Shown piece after piece: positions 9,355 through 18,341 of a DNA stretch of 64,000 nt (the first letter of the stretch is position 1; each line of letters opens with the position of its first letter). The notes below the pieces were generated by a model. The model ran no database searches, was not told the origin of the DNA, and saw nothing but the letters and a program-made list of their open reading frames with translations. The stretch lies in assembly GCF_000763295.1 (NCBI RefSeq), contig NZ_JRJE01000001.1, forward strand, positions 1 through 64,000, in the 5' to 3' direction. The DNA is from Thalassospira australica (GTDB lineage Bacteria > Pseudomonadota > Alphaproteobacteria > Rhodospirillales > Thalassospiraceae). The position numbers and the translations under genes were made by a program.

Positions 9355-10728
9355 ATGACGGTTCTTTGGGCAAAACAGGCACTTACGACGGCAGGCTGGC
9401 AACAGGATGTCCGCATCGAGATTGATGAAAGCGGCAGAATTGCAGCGATTCAGGCCGATTCCCAACAGCCTTCTGGCGCAACCACCCGCACCGATATTCT
9501 GCTTCCGGCGGTTTCAAACCTGCACAGCCACGCATTTCAGCGTTCCATGGCGGGCCTGACGGAAAAGCGTGGGCCAGATCCACGTGATACCTTCTGGACC
9601 TGGCGGCAGTTGATGTTCCGTTTCCTTGATCAATTGACCCCGGATCATGTCGAAGCCATCGCCGCCTTTGTTCAGATGGAGATGTTGGAAGCCGGTTACG
9701 CCAATAATACCGAGTTCCATTACCTGCATCACCGCCCCGGCGGGCATTTGTATGACAATATCGCCGAGATGGCCGAACGCATTGCCGCAGCAACAGAAAT
9801 CACCGGCATTGGCCTGACCATGCTGCCGGTTCATTACCAATATGGCGGCTGCGACAAGCGCCCGCTGGGGCCGGGGCAAATCCGGTTTGGCAATGATTCC
9901 GAACAGTTCGCCAAATTGTATGAGGAAACAGCACGCGCCATTCAAAACCTGCCGTCTGATACTGTTCTGGGGGTTGCACCGCATTCCCTGCGCGCTGTTG
10001 GCCGTGAAGACCTGATCGCGACCGCTAGGCTTTCCAAGGATGGCCCGATCCATATGCATCTGGCCGAACAACTGGCCGAGGTCGATGAGGTCAAGGAAAG
10101 CTGGGGCAAGCGTCCGACTGAATGGTTGCTGGAAAATGCCGATGTCAATGCGAACTGGTGTCTGATCCACTGCACCCAGATGCAAGAACACGAAACCCTT
10201 GGTCTTGCCAAAACCGGTGCGGTTGCGGGCCTGTGCCCGATCACCGAAAGCAGCCTTGGCGATGGCATTTTTGATGGCGTGCGGTATCTGAATGCCGGTG
10301 GCATCATTGGTGTGGGATCGGATTCCAACATCCGCATTTCATTGTCCGAGGAACTGCGCACGCTGGAATACAGCCAGCGCCTGCGCGACAATTCGCGTGC
10401 GGCATTGGCGACTGCGGAAAAATCGACCGCACGTCGTATCTATGAGGATGTCGCCAAGGGCGGGGCGCAGGCCGCAGGTCGCGACGCAGGCCGGATCGAG
10501 GTCGGTGCACTGGCCGATTTGATGGCGCTTGACGGTTCTGTGGTTGACCTTATCGGCCGGACAGGCGATACGATCCTCGATACATATATCTTCGCCGGAG
10601 ATGATCGTATTGTGCGTGATGTCTGGTCGGCCGGTCGCCATGTCGTGACCGAGGGCCGCCACATCGCCCATGACGCGATCACGAACCGGTATCGCAAAGT
10701 GATGGAACAACTCAAGGAAGCGGTGTGA
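9355..10728 (+). CDS. hutF: Formimidoylglutamate deiminase
   Basis: 457-residue amidohydrolase that deaminates N-formimino-L-glutamate to N-formylglutamate, supplying the substrate of HutG. The metal motif NLHSHAFQR (His57, His59) is followed by the family's DTFWTWRQLM block; later GVAPHSLRAV, HMHLAEQ and GVGSDSNIRISL supply the remaining ligands. I chose the ATG at 9355 (MTVLWAKQ) because upstream in-frame starts would place the operator palindrome inside the gene. It overlaps hutC by four bases in a GTGA junction. The pair forms the plus-strand arm of the hut locus. Confidence 0.95.
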   Translation: MTVLWAKQALTTAGWQQDVRIEIDESGRIAAIQADSQQPSGATTRTDILLPAVSNLHSHAFQRSMAGLTEKRGPDPRDTFWTWRQLMFRFLDQLTPDHVEAIAAFVQMEMLEAGYANNTEFHYLHHRPGGHLYDNIAEMAERIAAATEITGIGLTMLPVHYQYGGCDKRPLGPGQIRFGNDSEQFAKLYEETARAIQNLPSDTVLGVAPHSLRAVGREDLIATARLSKDGPIHMHLAEQLAEVDEVKESWGKRPTEWLLENADVNANWCLIHCTQMQEHETLGLAKTGAVAGLCPITESSLGDGIFDGVRYLNAGGIIGVGSDSNIRISLSEELRTLEYSQRLRDNSRAALATAEKSTARRIYEDVAKGGAQAAGRDAGRIEVGALADLMALDGSVVDLIGRTGDTILDTYIFAGDDRIVRDVWSAGRHVVTEGRHIAHDAITNRYRKVMEQLKEAV

Positions 10729-11426
10729 ACAGCCCGCAACAAAAAAACTGGCAGTCGGTCCATGACGAGGTTTTGCGCCGCATTCACACCCGTGAATGGA
10801 AACCCGGCGATCAGATCCCCAAGGAAGTTGAGCTTGCCGAGCAACTTGGCTGCGCACGCGCGACCGTGAACCGGGCGTTGCGTGAACTGGCGTCCGAAGG
10901 GTTCCTTGATCGCAGGCGCAAGGCGGGCACAAGGGTGGCGGCTCATCCGGTGCGGCGCGCCAAGCTTGATATCCCGGTGATCCGTCTTGAAATCGAAGGG
11001 CGCGGGCAGAAATATGCCTATGGCCTGTTGTTTAGCGAACGGCGCACACCGCCGCCGGAAATTTGTGCCAATCTTTGTGTGACCGCAGACAGCGACATGC
11101 TGCATATCACGTCCCTGCATCTGGCCGATGGCAAGCCGTTCATGTTCGAAGACCGCTGGGTGTCGGTTGCGGCAACACCGGCGATCTTGGAAGCCGACCT
11201 TGATGAGATCAGTGCCAATGAATGGCTGGTCCTGCATGCGCCTTATACGCGTGGGGACATCTATTTTTCTGCGGTCAATGCGACCGAGGCCGAAGCCAGA
11301 ATCCTGCGCACCGATCCGGGGACGTCGCTGTTTTTGATGGAACGTACCACGTGGGAAAATGAAACCGGAATCACATCGGCCCGACTGCTGTTCGCGCCCG
11401 GATATCGCAAGCATTCCGCGATCTGA
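10725..11426 (+). CDS. hutC: GntR-family histidine utilisation repressor HutC
   Basis: 233-residue GntR regulator with an N-terminal winged helix (about residues 9-72, including PKEVELAEQL and CARATVNRALRELASEGFLDR) and a C-terminal UTRA ligand-binding domain. The start is a GTG overlapping the hutF stop. In other proteobacteria HutC represses the hut genes and is relieved by urocanate; location inside the hut locus supports the same role here. The palindrome at 9311-9330 is its most likely operator. Confidence 0.93.
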   Translation: MNSPQQKNWQSVHDEVLRRIHTREWKPGDQIPKEVELAEQLGCARATVNRALRELASEGFLDRRRKAGTRVAAHPVRRAKLDIPVIRLEIEGRGQKYAYGLLFSERRTPPPEICANLCVTADSDMLHITSLHLADGKPFMFEDRWVSVAATPAILEADLDEISANEWLVLHAPYTRGDIYFSAVNATEAEARILRTDPGTSLFLMERTTWENETGITSARLLFAPGYRKHSAI

Positions 11427-11521
11427 CCCTCTCCGAACGTCAAGACGGTGATTGCATCGCTGTTTTCCTGTGGCTTGTGTCTTGGGGGCGCTGTTATCGG
11501 ACGGTGGTCTGATGTGTGGCG

Positions 11522-12544
11522 CTACAAATTTTCGGAAATAAGAATTTCAATTCGGATGCGTTCCTGTGAAGCCAGTGTTTCACGGTTTTCGCATTTGGCC
11601 CTGAGGGTGCGAATGGCGCTGCGCACGATATGGCCCGGGTCCTGATTGATCAGTGCATCAAGCGTGTTGTCGCGCAATGCCTGTTCGGTCGACGGGGTGC
11701 GTTCATGGGCAATGGTGATGAGTTTCCCGTCGGGTTTTAGTTGCCGGGCGCATTCAATTGCTGCGCGTGCCTCGGACCCCATGATGTATAGGCCGACTAT
11801 GTCGGGATGGGCGGCAAGTGCGTTTTTTAAAACAAGGTTGGTGCGTTCCGGGTAACCATGTGTCTCAAGGGTCGGCAATGCATGGAATTGCGGGTAGCCA
11901 GGGCTCATCACCCGGTCAAAGCCAAGTCGCCGTTCAAGGCTGTCACGCGATTGCATGGTTTCGGCAAGAACAAGAATATCCCCCGAACGGTTGCCAAGAA
12001 AACGGGCCATAAGACGCCCGGCAGTTGCCCCGGCGGCAACGTTATCGATGCCGACAAAGGATTGGTCGTCTTCTTCCTGCTGGTTGGAGATAATGGCGAC
12101 GGTCTGTATGCCGCGTTCGCGCATACGATAAAGCGCATCACGAATTTGCGGGGTTTCCGGTGCCATGATGGCAATGCCGTCATATTCATCCGCAGACAGG
12201 CGTGACAGTGTTCTGGCCGCGCGATGCGGGTCGTGCTCATCAATGCGCACGATCTTGGTCTGGATCATTTCGGCCCGGCTGGCCTGATCAAATTCCGAGA
12301 TATGCTTGACGATGACGCTTAGGAATTCATCACCGGAACGCGGCACGACAAAGCCAAAGCGATACCCGCGCTGGCGGGCGAGGGTGGCGGCAACCTGATT
12401 GCGTTCAAAGCCAATGCGCGTGATTGCCTCATTAACCGCGTCAACGGTTTTCTGGCGCACGCCGCTGCGTCCGTTCAGTACGCGGTCAACCGTCGCAAGG
12501 CTTACACCGGCTGCCTTTGCAAGGTCTTTTGTGGTCGGTCTCAT
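11522..12544 (-). CDS. LacI-family transcriptional regulator
   Basis: 340 residues. The N-terminal LacI helix-turn-helix is clear (TTKDLAKAAGVSLATVDRVLNGR), followed by the hinge and a periplasmic-binding-protein-like ligand domain. It is divergent from the sugar ABC transporter/DhaK operon, and two tandem palindromes with central CG, as LacI proteins prefer, lie in the shared promoter region. It most likely represses that operon, with the imported polyol or ketose or its product as inducer. The specific ligand cannot be deduced. Confidence 0.92.
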   Translation of the reverse strand: MRPTTKDLAKAAGVSLATVDRVLNGRSGVRQKTVDAVNEAITRIGFERNQVAATLARQRGYRFGFVVPRSGDEFLSVIVKHISEFDQASRAEMIQTKIVRIDEHDPHRAARTLSRLSADEYDGIAIMAPETPQIRDALYRMRERGIQTVAIISNQQEEDDQSFVGIDNVAAGATAGRLMARFLGNRSGDILVLAETMQSRDSLERRLGFDRVMSPGYPQFHALPTLETHGYPERTNLVLKNALAAHPDIVGLYIMGSEARAAIECARQLKPDGKLITIAHERTPSTEQALRDNTLDALINQDPGHIVRSAIRTLRAKCENRETLASQERIRIEILISENL

Positions 12545-12616
12545 TGGTTTTGAAGGCCCAAGTCGGTCTGTTTTTCTTATCTTACCCTTAACTATCTAAG
12601 GCGTCTCTGCAAGAAA

Positions 12617-12636
12617 TTTGAGGTACGTACCGCAAA
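12617..12636. promoter_or_regulatory. LacI-type operator 1
   Basis: Imperfect 20-bp palindrome TTTGAGGTAC/GTACCGCAAA with one mismatched pair and a central CG, between the lacI-type gene and the ABC operon. Confidence 0.65.
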
Positions 12637-12644
12637 AAATACTG

Positions 12645-12668
12645 TTTTTGAGGTGCGTACCTCAAAAA
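12645..12668. promoter_or_regulatory. LacI-type operator 2
   Basis: 24-bp element with perfect 10-base arms TTTTTGAGGT and ACCTCAAAAA around GCGT. Its centre is 30 bp from operator 1, about three helical turns, so two repressor dimers could bind the same DNA face. It lies upstream of the ribosome-binding site of the binding-protein gene. Confidence 0.7.
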
Positions 12669-12730
12669 CTTGTGGTAGAAGTGTCGCAGTCGCTAAAAAG
12701 CCGCGACTTTCCAATGGGAGGAAAAACAAA

Positions 12731-14053
12731 ATGAAATCGATACCTTTGAAGGCGGTTATTGCGTCCGCAATCGTCGCCGGTTCGCTTCCGACAGCAGCTG
12801 CTGCCGAAGATCTGACCTTGTGCTGGGCGGCTTGGGACCCGGCAAATGCGCTTGTCGAGCTTTCCAAGGATTTTGAAGCCAAAAGCGGCCACAACATGAG
12901 CTTCGAGTTTGTGCCGTGGACCTCATTTGCCGATCGCATGCTTAATGAGCTGAATTCAGGTGGTCAGCTTTGTGATTTGATGATTGGCGATAGCCAGTGG
13001 ATTGGCGGGGGTGCCGAAAATGGTCACTACGTCAAACTGAACGACTTCTTTGATGCCAATGGCATTGATATGGGCGACTTTATTCCGGCGACCGTTACCG
13101 GATATGCCGAATGGCCCAAAAACACACCAAACTATTATGCCCTGCCTGCGTTTGGGGATGTGGTCGGCTGGACCTATCGCAAAGACTGGTTCGAACGTCC
13201 GGAAATCCGCGAAGAGTTCAAGGCAAAATACGGCCGCGAATTGGGCGTGCCGGAAACTCTTGAAGAGCTGAAAGATATTGCGCAGTTCTTCCAGGGACGG
13301 GAAATTGATGGCAACACGGTTTACGGTGCGGCGATCTATACCGAGCGTGGCTCCGAAGGCATCACCATGGGCGTTACCAACGCGCTCTATAACTATGGCT
13401 TCCAGTATGAAAACCCGGATCAGCCCTATGACGTTGACGGGTTTGTCAACTCTGACGGGGCCGTCGCGGGGCTTGAATACTACAAGGAACTTTACGATAC
13501 CGCGACACCCCCGGGTTCCTCGAACTGGTATATGGGCGAAAATATCGATGCCTATAAATCCGGTCAGGTTGCGCTTCAGATGAACTTTGCCTTTATCTGG
13601 CCAGGTGTTGAAGCCGATCCGAATGTTGGTGGTGGAAAATCCGGGTACTTCCCCAATCCTGCAGGCCCTGCAGGACAATATGCCCAGCTTGGCGGGCAGG
13701 GGATTTCGGTGGTTGCCTATTCTGAAAAGCAGGACGCGGCACTTGAATACATCCAGTGGTTCGCCCAGCCTGAAATTCAGAACCGCTGGTGGGAACTTGG
13801 TGGCTATTCGGCGCTCCGTGCCGTGGTCGAGGATCCCGGTTTTGCCAGCAGCCAGCCCTATGCACAGACCTTCCTTGATAGCATGGCAATCGTGAAGGAT
13901 TTCTGGGCGGAGCCTGCTTATGCCGATCTGCTTTTGTCGATGCAGGAGCGCGTCCATAACTATGTTGTTGCCGGCGACGGCACGGCAAAGGAAGCGCTTG
14001 ATGATCTGGTCAAGGACTGGATCGAAATCTTCGAAGATGAAGGCAAGCTTTAA
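12731..14053 (+). CDS. ABC transporter substrate-binding protein (sugar/polyol, family 1)
   Basis: 440-residue periplasmic receptor of a carbohydrate ABC importer. The ATG at 12731 follows GGAGG at 12717-12721 and starts a Sec signal peptide (MKSIPLKAVI...) that should be cut after AAAA before EDLTLCWAAW. The mature protein has the family 1 pattern, including CDLMIGDSQW, YYALPAFGDVVGWTYRKDWF and GYFPNPAGP. It heads an operon with two MalF/MalG-type permeases, a small membrane protein, two ATPases and a dihydroxyacetone-kinase-family enzyme. Expected ligand is a small polyol or ketose that can be phosphorylated by a DhaK-type kinase, which is inference. Confidence 0.9.
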   Translation: MKSIPLKAVIASAIVAGSLPTAAAAEDLTLCWAAWDPANALVELSKDFEAKSGHNMSFEFVPWTSFADRMLNELNSGGQLCDLMIGDSQWIGGGAENGHYVKLNDFFDANGIDMGDFIPATVTGYAEWPKNTPNYYALPAFGDVVGWTYRKDWFERPEIREEFKAKYGRELGVPETLEELKDIAQFFQGREIDGNTVYGAAIYTERGSEGITMGVTNALYNYGFQYENPDQPYDVDGFVNSDGAVAGLEYYKELYDTATPPGSSNWYMGENIDAYKSGQVALQMNFAFIWPGVEADPNVGGGKSGYFPNPAGPAGQYAQLGGQGISVVAYSEKQDAALEYIQWFAQPEIQNRWWELGGYSALRAVVEDPGFASSQPYAQTFLDSMAIVKDFWAEPAYADLLLSMQERVHNYVVAGDGTAKEALDDLVKDWIEIFEDEGKL

Positions 14054-14170
14054 GTCGTTTAGGTGACGACGACCGGCTTTGGACCGGTCCCGGTGTGATG
14101 GATAGTTGCGCCGGGACCTTCCCTGACCAAGCATAGACCGTGTGGCGCCGCCGCATGGCCAAGGGCATCC

Positions 14171-15121
14171 ATGATGAAGAATACTCCGATCGAAAAGATC
14201 GCCAGTGCGACACCAGATAACGTGGCGCGGCACATTCGTGGCCTGTCGGACCGCAGTATCGCGTGGATATTTGTCGCCCCAACAATCTTCCTGTTGCTGG
14301 CGATTAACATCTTTCCGCTGATCTGGACCGTCTGGCTCAGTTTTACCAACAGTCGTGTAAACCGTCCCAACCGTGATGTTGATTGGGTGGGGTTACGCAA
14401 CTACGAACGCATCCTGACAGATTCTGATATCTGGAACACGATGCAGGCAACAGCCCATTTTCTGATCTGGACCATCGTTTTGCAGGTTCTGATCGGTTTC
14501 ATGCTGGCTTTCCTGATCAACAAGAAATTCAAGGGCAACGACCTTTGGACGACGATCATCGTCTTTCCGATGATGTTGTCGCCAGCGGTGGTCGGCAATT
14601 TCTGGACGTTCCTGTATCAGCCACAAATCGGCTTGTTCAATTATGTCATCGCCTTCTTTACCGGCGCGGACCCGGCAAGCTTTTCGATGATTGGTGATGT
14701 CCATCTTGCACCTTGGGCGATTGTGATCGCCGATACCTGGATGTGGACGCCGTTTGTGATGCTGATCTGTCTGGCAGGTCTACGATCAATCCCGGGCAGC
14801 ATCTATGAAGCTGCCGAATGTGACCGGGCGTCGAAATGGCGACAATTCTGGACGATTACCGTTCCGATGGTCTTGCCGTTCCTGATGCTGGCCGTGCTGT
14901 TTCGCGGGATTGAGAATTTCAAGATGTTCGACCTTGTGGTCCAGCTTACGGGCGGTGGACCGGGAAACACGACGACATTGACGTCAATCGATCTCAAGCG
15001 TGAAGCCTTTGAAAAATGGCGGACCGGCTATTCGTCGGCCTATGCCGTCATCCTGTTTGTGACGGTGTTTGGCCTTGCGTCGATCTATGTCAAAGCCCTC
15101 AACAAGGTAAAAGAAAGATGA
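14171..15121 (+). CDS. ABC transporter permease (MalF-like)
   Basis: 316-residue inner-membrane permease of the binding-protein-dependent sugar class. It has a long cytoplasmic N-terminus, about six membrane segments and an EAA loop recognisable as YEAAECDRASKWRQFWTITV, the contact site for the ATPase. The protein starts 117 bp after the binding-protein gene; that gap contains a small GACCGG/CCGGTC hairpin at 14071-14089 and no obvious promoter. Its stop overlaps the next permease start (ATGA). Confidence 0.92.
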   Translation: MMKNTPIEKIASATPDNVARHIRGLSDRSIAWIFVAPTIFLLLAINIFPLIWTVWLSFTNSRVNRPNRDVDWVGLRNYERILTDSDIWNTMQATAHFLIWTIVLQVLIGFMLAFLINKKFKGNDLWTTIIVFPMMLSPAVVGNFWTFLYQPQIGLFNYVIAFFTGADPASFSMIGDVHLAPWAIVIADTWMWTPFVMLICLAGLRSIPGSIYEAAECDRASKWRQFWTITVPMVLPFLMLAVLFRGIENFKMFDLVVQLTGGGPGNTTTLTSIDLKREAFEKWRTGYSSAYAVILFVTVFGLASIYVKALNKVKER

Positions 15122-16056
15122 GTTTTTCTGTTACAGAACCAAATAAGGGAACCAAATGGTTCGCCGGGGTCCTTGTTGTTGGCTATGCCCTGGTGACGAT
15201 AGCACCCTTGCTGTGGATCATTGCGACCGGGTTCAAATCCCCCGCTGATTCTATTGCCTATCCGCCAAAGGTGGTGTTTGAGCCATCAATGGAGGGATAT
15301 GTAAACCTGTTTACCGAGCGTACCCGCGCGACCGAGGATATGCTTGAAGCGGCAGGCGAACCCGAAACCTGGTACGAGGAAATTGCACGTGATCAGGGAA
15401 CCGTGATCAGTGGTCCGTCGCGCTATGGCGAACGGTTTCTGAACTCGGTGGTTATCGGGTTTGGTTCGACCGCACTTTGTATGATCCTTGGCACGGCTGC
15501 GGCCTATGCGTTCAGTCGTTTTCGCGTGCCGCTCAAGGACGATTTGCTGTTCTTTATCCTGTCAACGCGGATGATGCCGCCGATTGCTGTCGCCATTCCG
15601 ATCTTTTTGATGTTCAGAAATTTGGGTCTGAATGACACGCATCTGGGGATGATCCTGCTTTATACCGGTGTGAACCTGTCATTGTCGGTTTGGCTGCTTA
15701 AGGGGTTCATTGATGAAATCCCGATCGAGTATGAAGAAGCCGCCCTCATTGATGGCTATACCCGTTTTCAGGCCTTCTACAAGGTGGTTCTGCCACAGGC
15801 GGCCACGGGCATTGCATCGACGGCAATCTTTTGCCTGATCTTTGCGTGGAACGAATATGCGTTTGCAGTCTTGCTGACGTCTGGCACGGCTCAGACCGCA
15901 CCGCCGTTTATTCCGACAATCATCGGTGTCGGTGGCAAGGACTGGCCTGCGGTTGCCGCAGGGGCGACCATCTTCCTTGTTCCGGTCATGGTCTTCACCA
16001 TCCTGTTGCGCAAGCATCTTTTGCGCGGGATCACGTTTGGAGCCGTACGCAAATGA
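15118..16056 (+). CDS. ABC transporter permease (MalG-like)
   Basis: 312-residue partner permease. The ATG at 15118 overlaps the preceding stop in an ATGA junction, so upstream in-frame starts were rejected. It has the MalG-type EAA loop (EYEEAALIDGYTRFQAFYKVVLP) and a large periplasmic loop (about residues 55-110). Its stop overlaps the following small gene by four bases. With the preceding gene it forms the heterodimeric membrane channel. Confidence 0.92.
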   Translation: MSFSVTEPNKGTKWFAGVLVVGYALVTIAPLLWIIATGFKSPADSIAYPPKVVFEPSMEGYVNLFTERTRATEDMLEAAGEPETWYEEIARDQGTVISGPSRYGERFLNSVVIGFGSTALCMILGTAAAYAFSRFRVPLKDDLLFFILSTRMMPPIAVAIPIFLMFRNLGLNDTHLGMILLYTGVNLSLSVWLLKGFIDEIPIEYEEAALIDGYTRFQAFYKVVLPQAATGIASTAIFCLIFAWNEYAFAVLLTSGTAQTAPPFIPTIIGVGGKDWPAVAAGATIFLVPVMVFTILLRKHLLRGITFGAVRK

Positions 16057-16241
16057 GTGATTTCATCCATAACCTTCTTCGGCTGCGCCGTGGTCCATGG
16101 GAAATGGTGGCATCGGTGCTTATTGCGCTGGGTGTTGCCATGCTGATGCAACCGTTTGCGATCACGCTGTACACCTATTCCTTCATTACCACGCTGATTG
16201 GAACAGTCATGTTCATCATCGTCAGCCACTTCCCGGAGTAA
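16053..16241 (+). CDS. Small inner-membrane protein of the ABC operon
   Basis: 62 residues with two predicted membrane helices (about residues 18-35 and 41-58) after a basic N-terminus (MSDFIHNLLRLRRGPWE). It overlaps the upstream permease by four bases and ends three bases before the first ATPase, so it is translated as part of the transporter operon. The arrangement recalls the small membrane subunit of glycerol ABC importers (GlpU, DUF2160) but I see no clear sequence match. It could be an accessory subunit or assembly factor; function unknown. Confidence 0.75.
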   Translation: MSDFIHNLLRLRRGPWEMVASVLIALGVAMLMQPFAITLYTYSFITTLIGTVMFIIVSHFPE

Positions 16242-16244
16242 CCC

Positions 16245-17342
16245 ATGGCACAGATTAGAATTGAAAACGTGCGTAAGGATTTCGGGGCGTTTACGGCAGT
16301 TCAGTCTTCAAGCTTTACGATTGAAGACGGTGAATTTTTCATGCTGCTGGGGCCGTCTGGCTGTGGCAAGACAACAACGCTGCGCATGATGGCCGGGCTT
16401 GAACTGCCAACGCGGGGCGAAATCTATATTGATGGTGAAGAGGTCGGCCAAAAGCCCGCCAGCCAGCGCGATATTGCTTTTGTTTTTCAGATGTTTGCGC
16501 TGTATCCGCATATGAATGTTCGCGGAAACATCAGCTATCCTCTGAAAAGTCAGGGGATGAAATCAGCCGACATCAAAAACAAGGTTGGCGAAGTGGCCGA
16601 AATTCTTGGCATTACAAACATCCTTGACCGTCCTGTCGGCGGGTTGTCTGGCGGGGACCGTCAGCGGGTTGCGTTGGGGCGGGCGATTGTCCGCGATCCC
16701 AAGGCCTTCTTCATGGACGAGCCGCTTGGCGCACTTGATGCCGAGTTCCGCGAACATATGGCCGAAGAACTTCGTGCCCTGCATGACCGGATGGGGGCAA
16801 CCACGGTTTACGTCACCCATGATCAGCTTGAAGCCATGCAAATGGGCGACAAGATCGTTGTCATGAACCATGGCGTTGTCGAACAGTTTGGCGTTCCCCA
16901 GGACATCTATGACTGGCCAGCCACCCGTTTTGTCGCCGAATTTATCGGATCGCCGCCGATGAACTTCCTTGAGTTCGAAGGAATGATCGGCACCGGCGGC
17001 ACAGAGGTGCGGTTAAACGATGTTCCGATGGAAGTGCCGCAAAGCCGCGAGGGAGCAAACGGCAAATTGACCTTTGGTGTGCGCCCCGAACATGTGGGTT
17101 TTGATGATGACGCGCCCTATCGTGGTCGGGTGACTGCGACCGAGTATCTTGGCACCACGCAAATCGTCACCTTTGATACGCCAAATGGTCTGTTAAAGGC
17201 GCGTGTCCCCAGTCATGAAGTTGTGACCAACGGGCAGCTGATTGGTCTGCGGTTTGATCCGAGAACAATCACATTGTTCGATAAGCAACATGGCAAGGCA
17301 TTGCGTTCACAAGGGAATGAAGGAGTGCTCGGACATGGCTGA
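16245..17342 (+). CDS. ABC transporter ATP-binding protein 1 (MalK-type)
   Basis: 365-residue ATPase with Walker A GPSGCGKTT (about 36-44), a signature LSGGDRQRVALGRA, Walker B AFFMDEPLGALD, H-loop TVYVTHDQ and a C-terminal TOBE-like regulatory domain. The signature has Asp in place of the usual Gln, and the Q-loop reads FVFQMFALYPHM. The operon encodes two different ATPases, as in glycerol GlpST importers, suggesting that this protein and the next form a heterodimer. Confidence 0.93.
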   Translation: MAQIRIENVRKDFGAFTAVQSSSFTIEDGEFFMLLGPSGCGKTTTLRMMAGLELPTRGEIYIDGEEVGQKPASQRDIAFVFQMFALYPHMNVRGNISYPLKSQGMKSADIKNKVGEVAEILGITNILDRPVGGLSGGDRQRVALGRAIVRDPKAFFMDEPLGALDAEFREHMAEELRALHDRMGATTVYVTHDQLEAMQMGDKIVVMNHGVVEQFGVPQDIYDWPATRFVAEFIGSPPMNFLEFEGMIGTGGTEVRLNDVPMEVPQSREGANGKLTFGVRPEHVGFDDDAPYRGRVTATEYLGTTQIVTFDTPNGLLKARVPSHEVVTNGQLIGLRFDPRTITLFDKQHGKALRSQGNEGVLGHG

Positions 17343-18330
17343 GGTATGCTTAACCGGTGTCAGCAAGCGCTTTGGCGCGGATGTGGCACTTGATGACGTG
17401 ACAATGACCATTCCCGATGGATCCTTTGTCGTGCTTCTTGGCCCGACCGGGGCAGGGAAAACCACGACACTTCGGATGGTCTCAGGCCTTGATAAGCCTG
17501 ATGCCGGACAGGTCATGATCGGTGGGCGTGACATGGCCGGGCTGACGCCAGCCCAGCGCGATGTCGCGATGGTCTTTCAGCAATATTCGCTTTATCCGCA
17601 TATGACGGTACGCGACAATCTGGAGTTCCCGTTGAAATCGCCGATCCTGAAAACACCGCAGGATCAGATCAAACGCAAGGTCGATGAAATCGCCGAGATT
17701 TTGCAGATCAGCCACAAGCTTGATAACAAGGCGACCGAACTATCGGGTGGTGAGATGCAGCGTGTGTCGATCGGGCGTGCGCTGGTTCGCAAACCAACGG
17801 TCTATCTGATGGATGAGCCGCTCAGTTCGCTTGATGCCAAGCTGCGTGCAGATCTTCGGGTCGAGCTGAAATCCATTCAGGCAGATTCCGGTGCGACGCT
17901 TTTGTACGTCACCCATGATCAGATCGAAGCCATGACCATGGCAACCCATGTCGGGGTTCTTGATCAGGGGCGGCTGGTTCAGTTCGGTGCACCGCGTGAA
18001 ATCTATGAAGATCCGGTCAGCATTTATGCGGCAAGTCGTCTTGGTTTGCCCCGGATCAATGTTCTGCCAGCAGATGTTTTTGCCGGTGCCCCCAGTGGTG
18101 CTGCGAAAATCGGACTGCGTCCTGAACAAATCATTCAGGGCGAGGGCGAGGAAAGCTTTGTTCAGCGGGTGGAACATCTTGGGGATCAAACCCGGCTTCA
18201 TTTGACGTTCAAGTCCCATGACCTGATCACGGTTACAGATGCCCATACCGAACTTAAAACCGGAGACATCGTCAAGATCAGTCCCCGGAAACCATTCTAC
18301 TTTGGCGCTGACGGCGCCCGGGTGGCCTGA
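17335..18330 (+). CDS. ABC transporter ATP-binding protein 2 (MalK-type)
   Basis: 331-residue ATPase, second of the pair. The ATG at 17335 (MAEVCLTGVSKRFG) overlaps the preceding gene by eight bases; longer in-frame starts would run deep into it. Walker A is GPTGAGKTT, the signature is LSGGEMQRVSIGRA, Walker B is YLMDEPLSSLD, and a TOBE-like tail follows. It ends eleven bases before the kinase gene, in one operon. Confidence 0.93.
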   Translation: MAEVCLTGVSKRFGADVALDDVTMTIPDGSFVVLLGPTGAGKTTTLRMVSGLDKPDAGQVMIGGRDMAGLTPAQRDVAMVFQQYSLYPHMTVRDNLEFPLKSPILKTPQDQIKRKVDEIAEILQISHKLDNKATELSGGEMQRVSIGRALVRKPTVYLMDEPLSSLDAKLRADLRVELKSIQADSGATLLYVTHDQIEAMTMATHVGVLDQGRLVQFGAPREIYEDPVSIYAASRLGLPRINVLPADVFAGAPSGAAKIGLRPEQIIQGEGEESFVQRVEHLGDQTRLHLTFKSHDLITVTDAHTELKTGDIVKISPRKPFYFGADGARVA

Positions 18331-18341
18331 AGGAGATCACA

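Noticed and set aside
12956-14233. 425-codon minus-strand frame opposite the sugar-binding protein gene
   Set aside because: Antisense shadow with no protein-like motifs.
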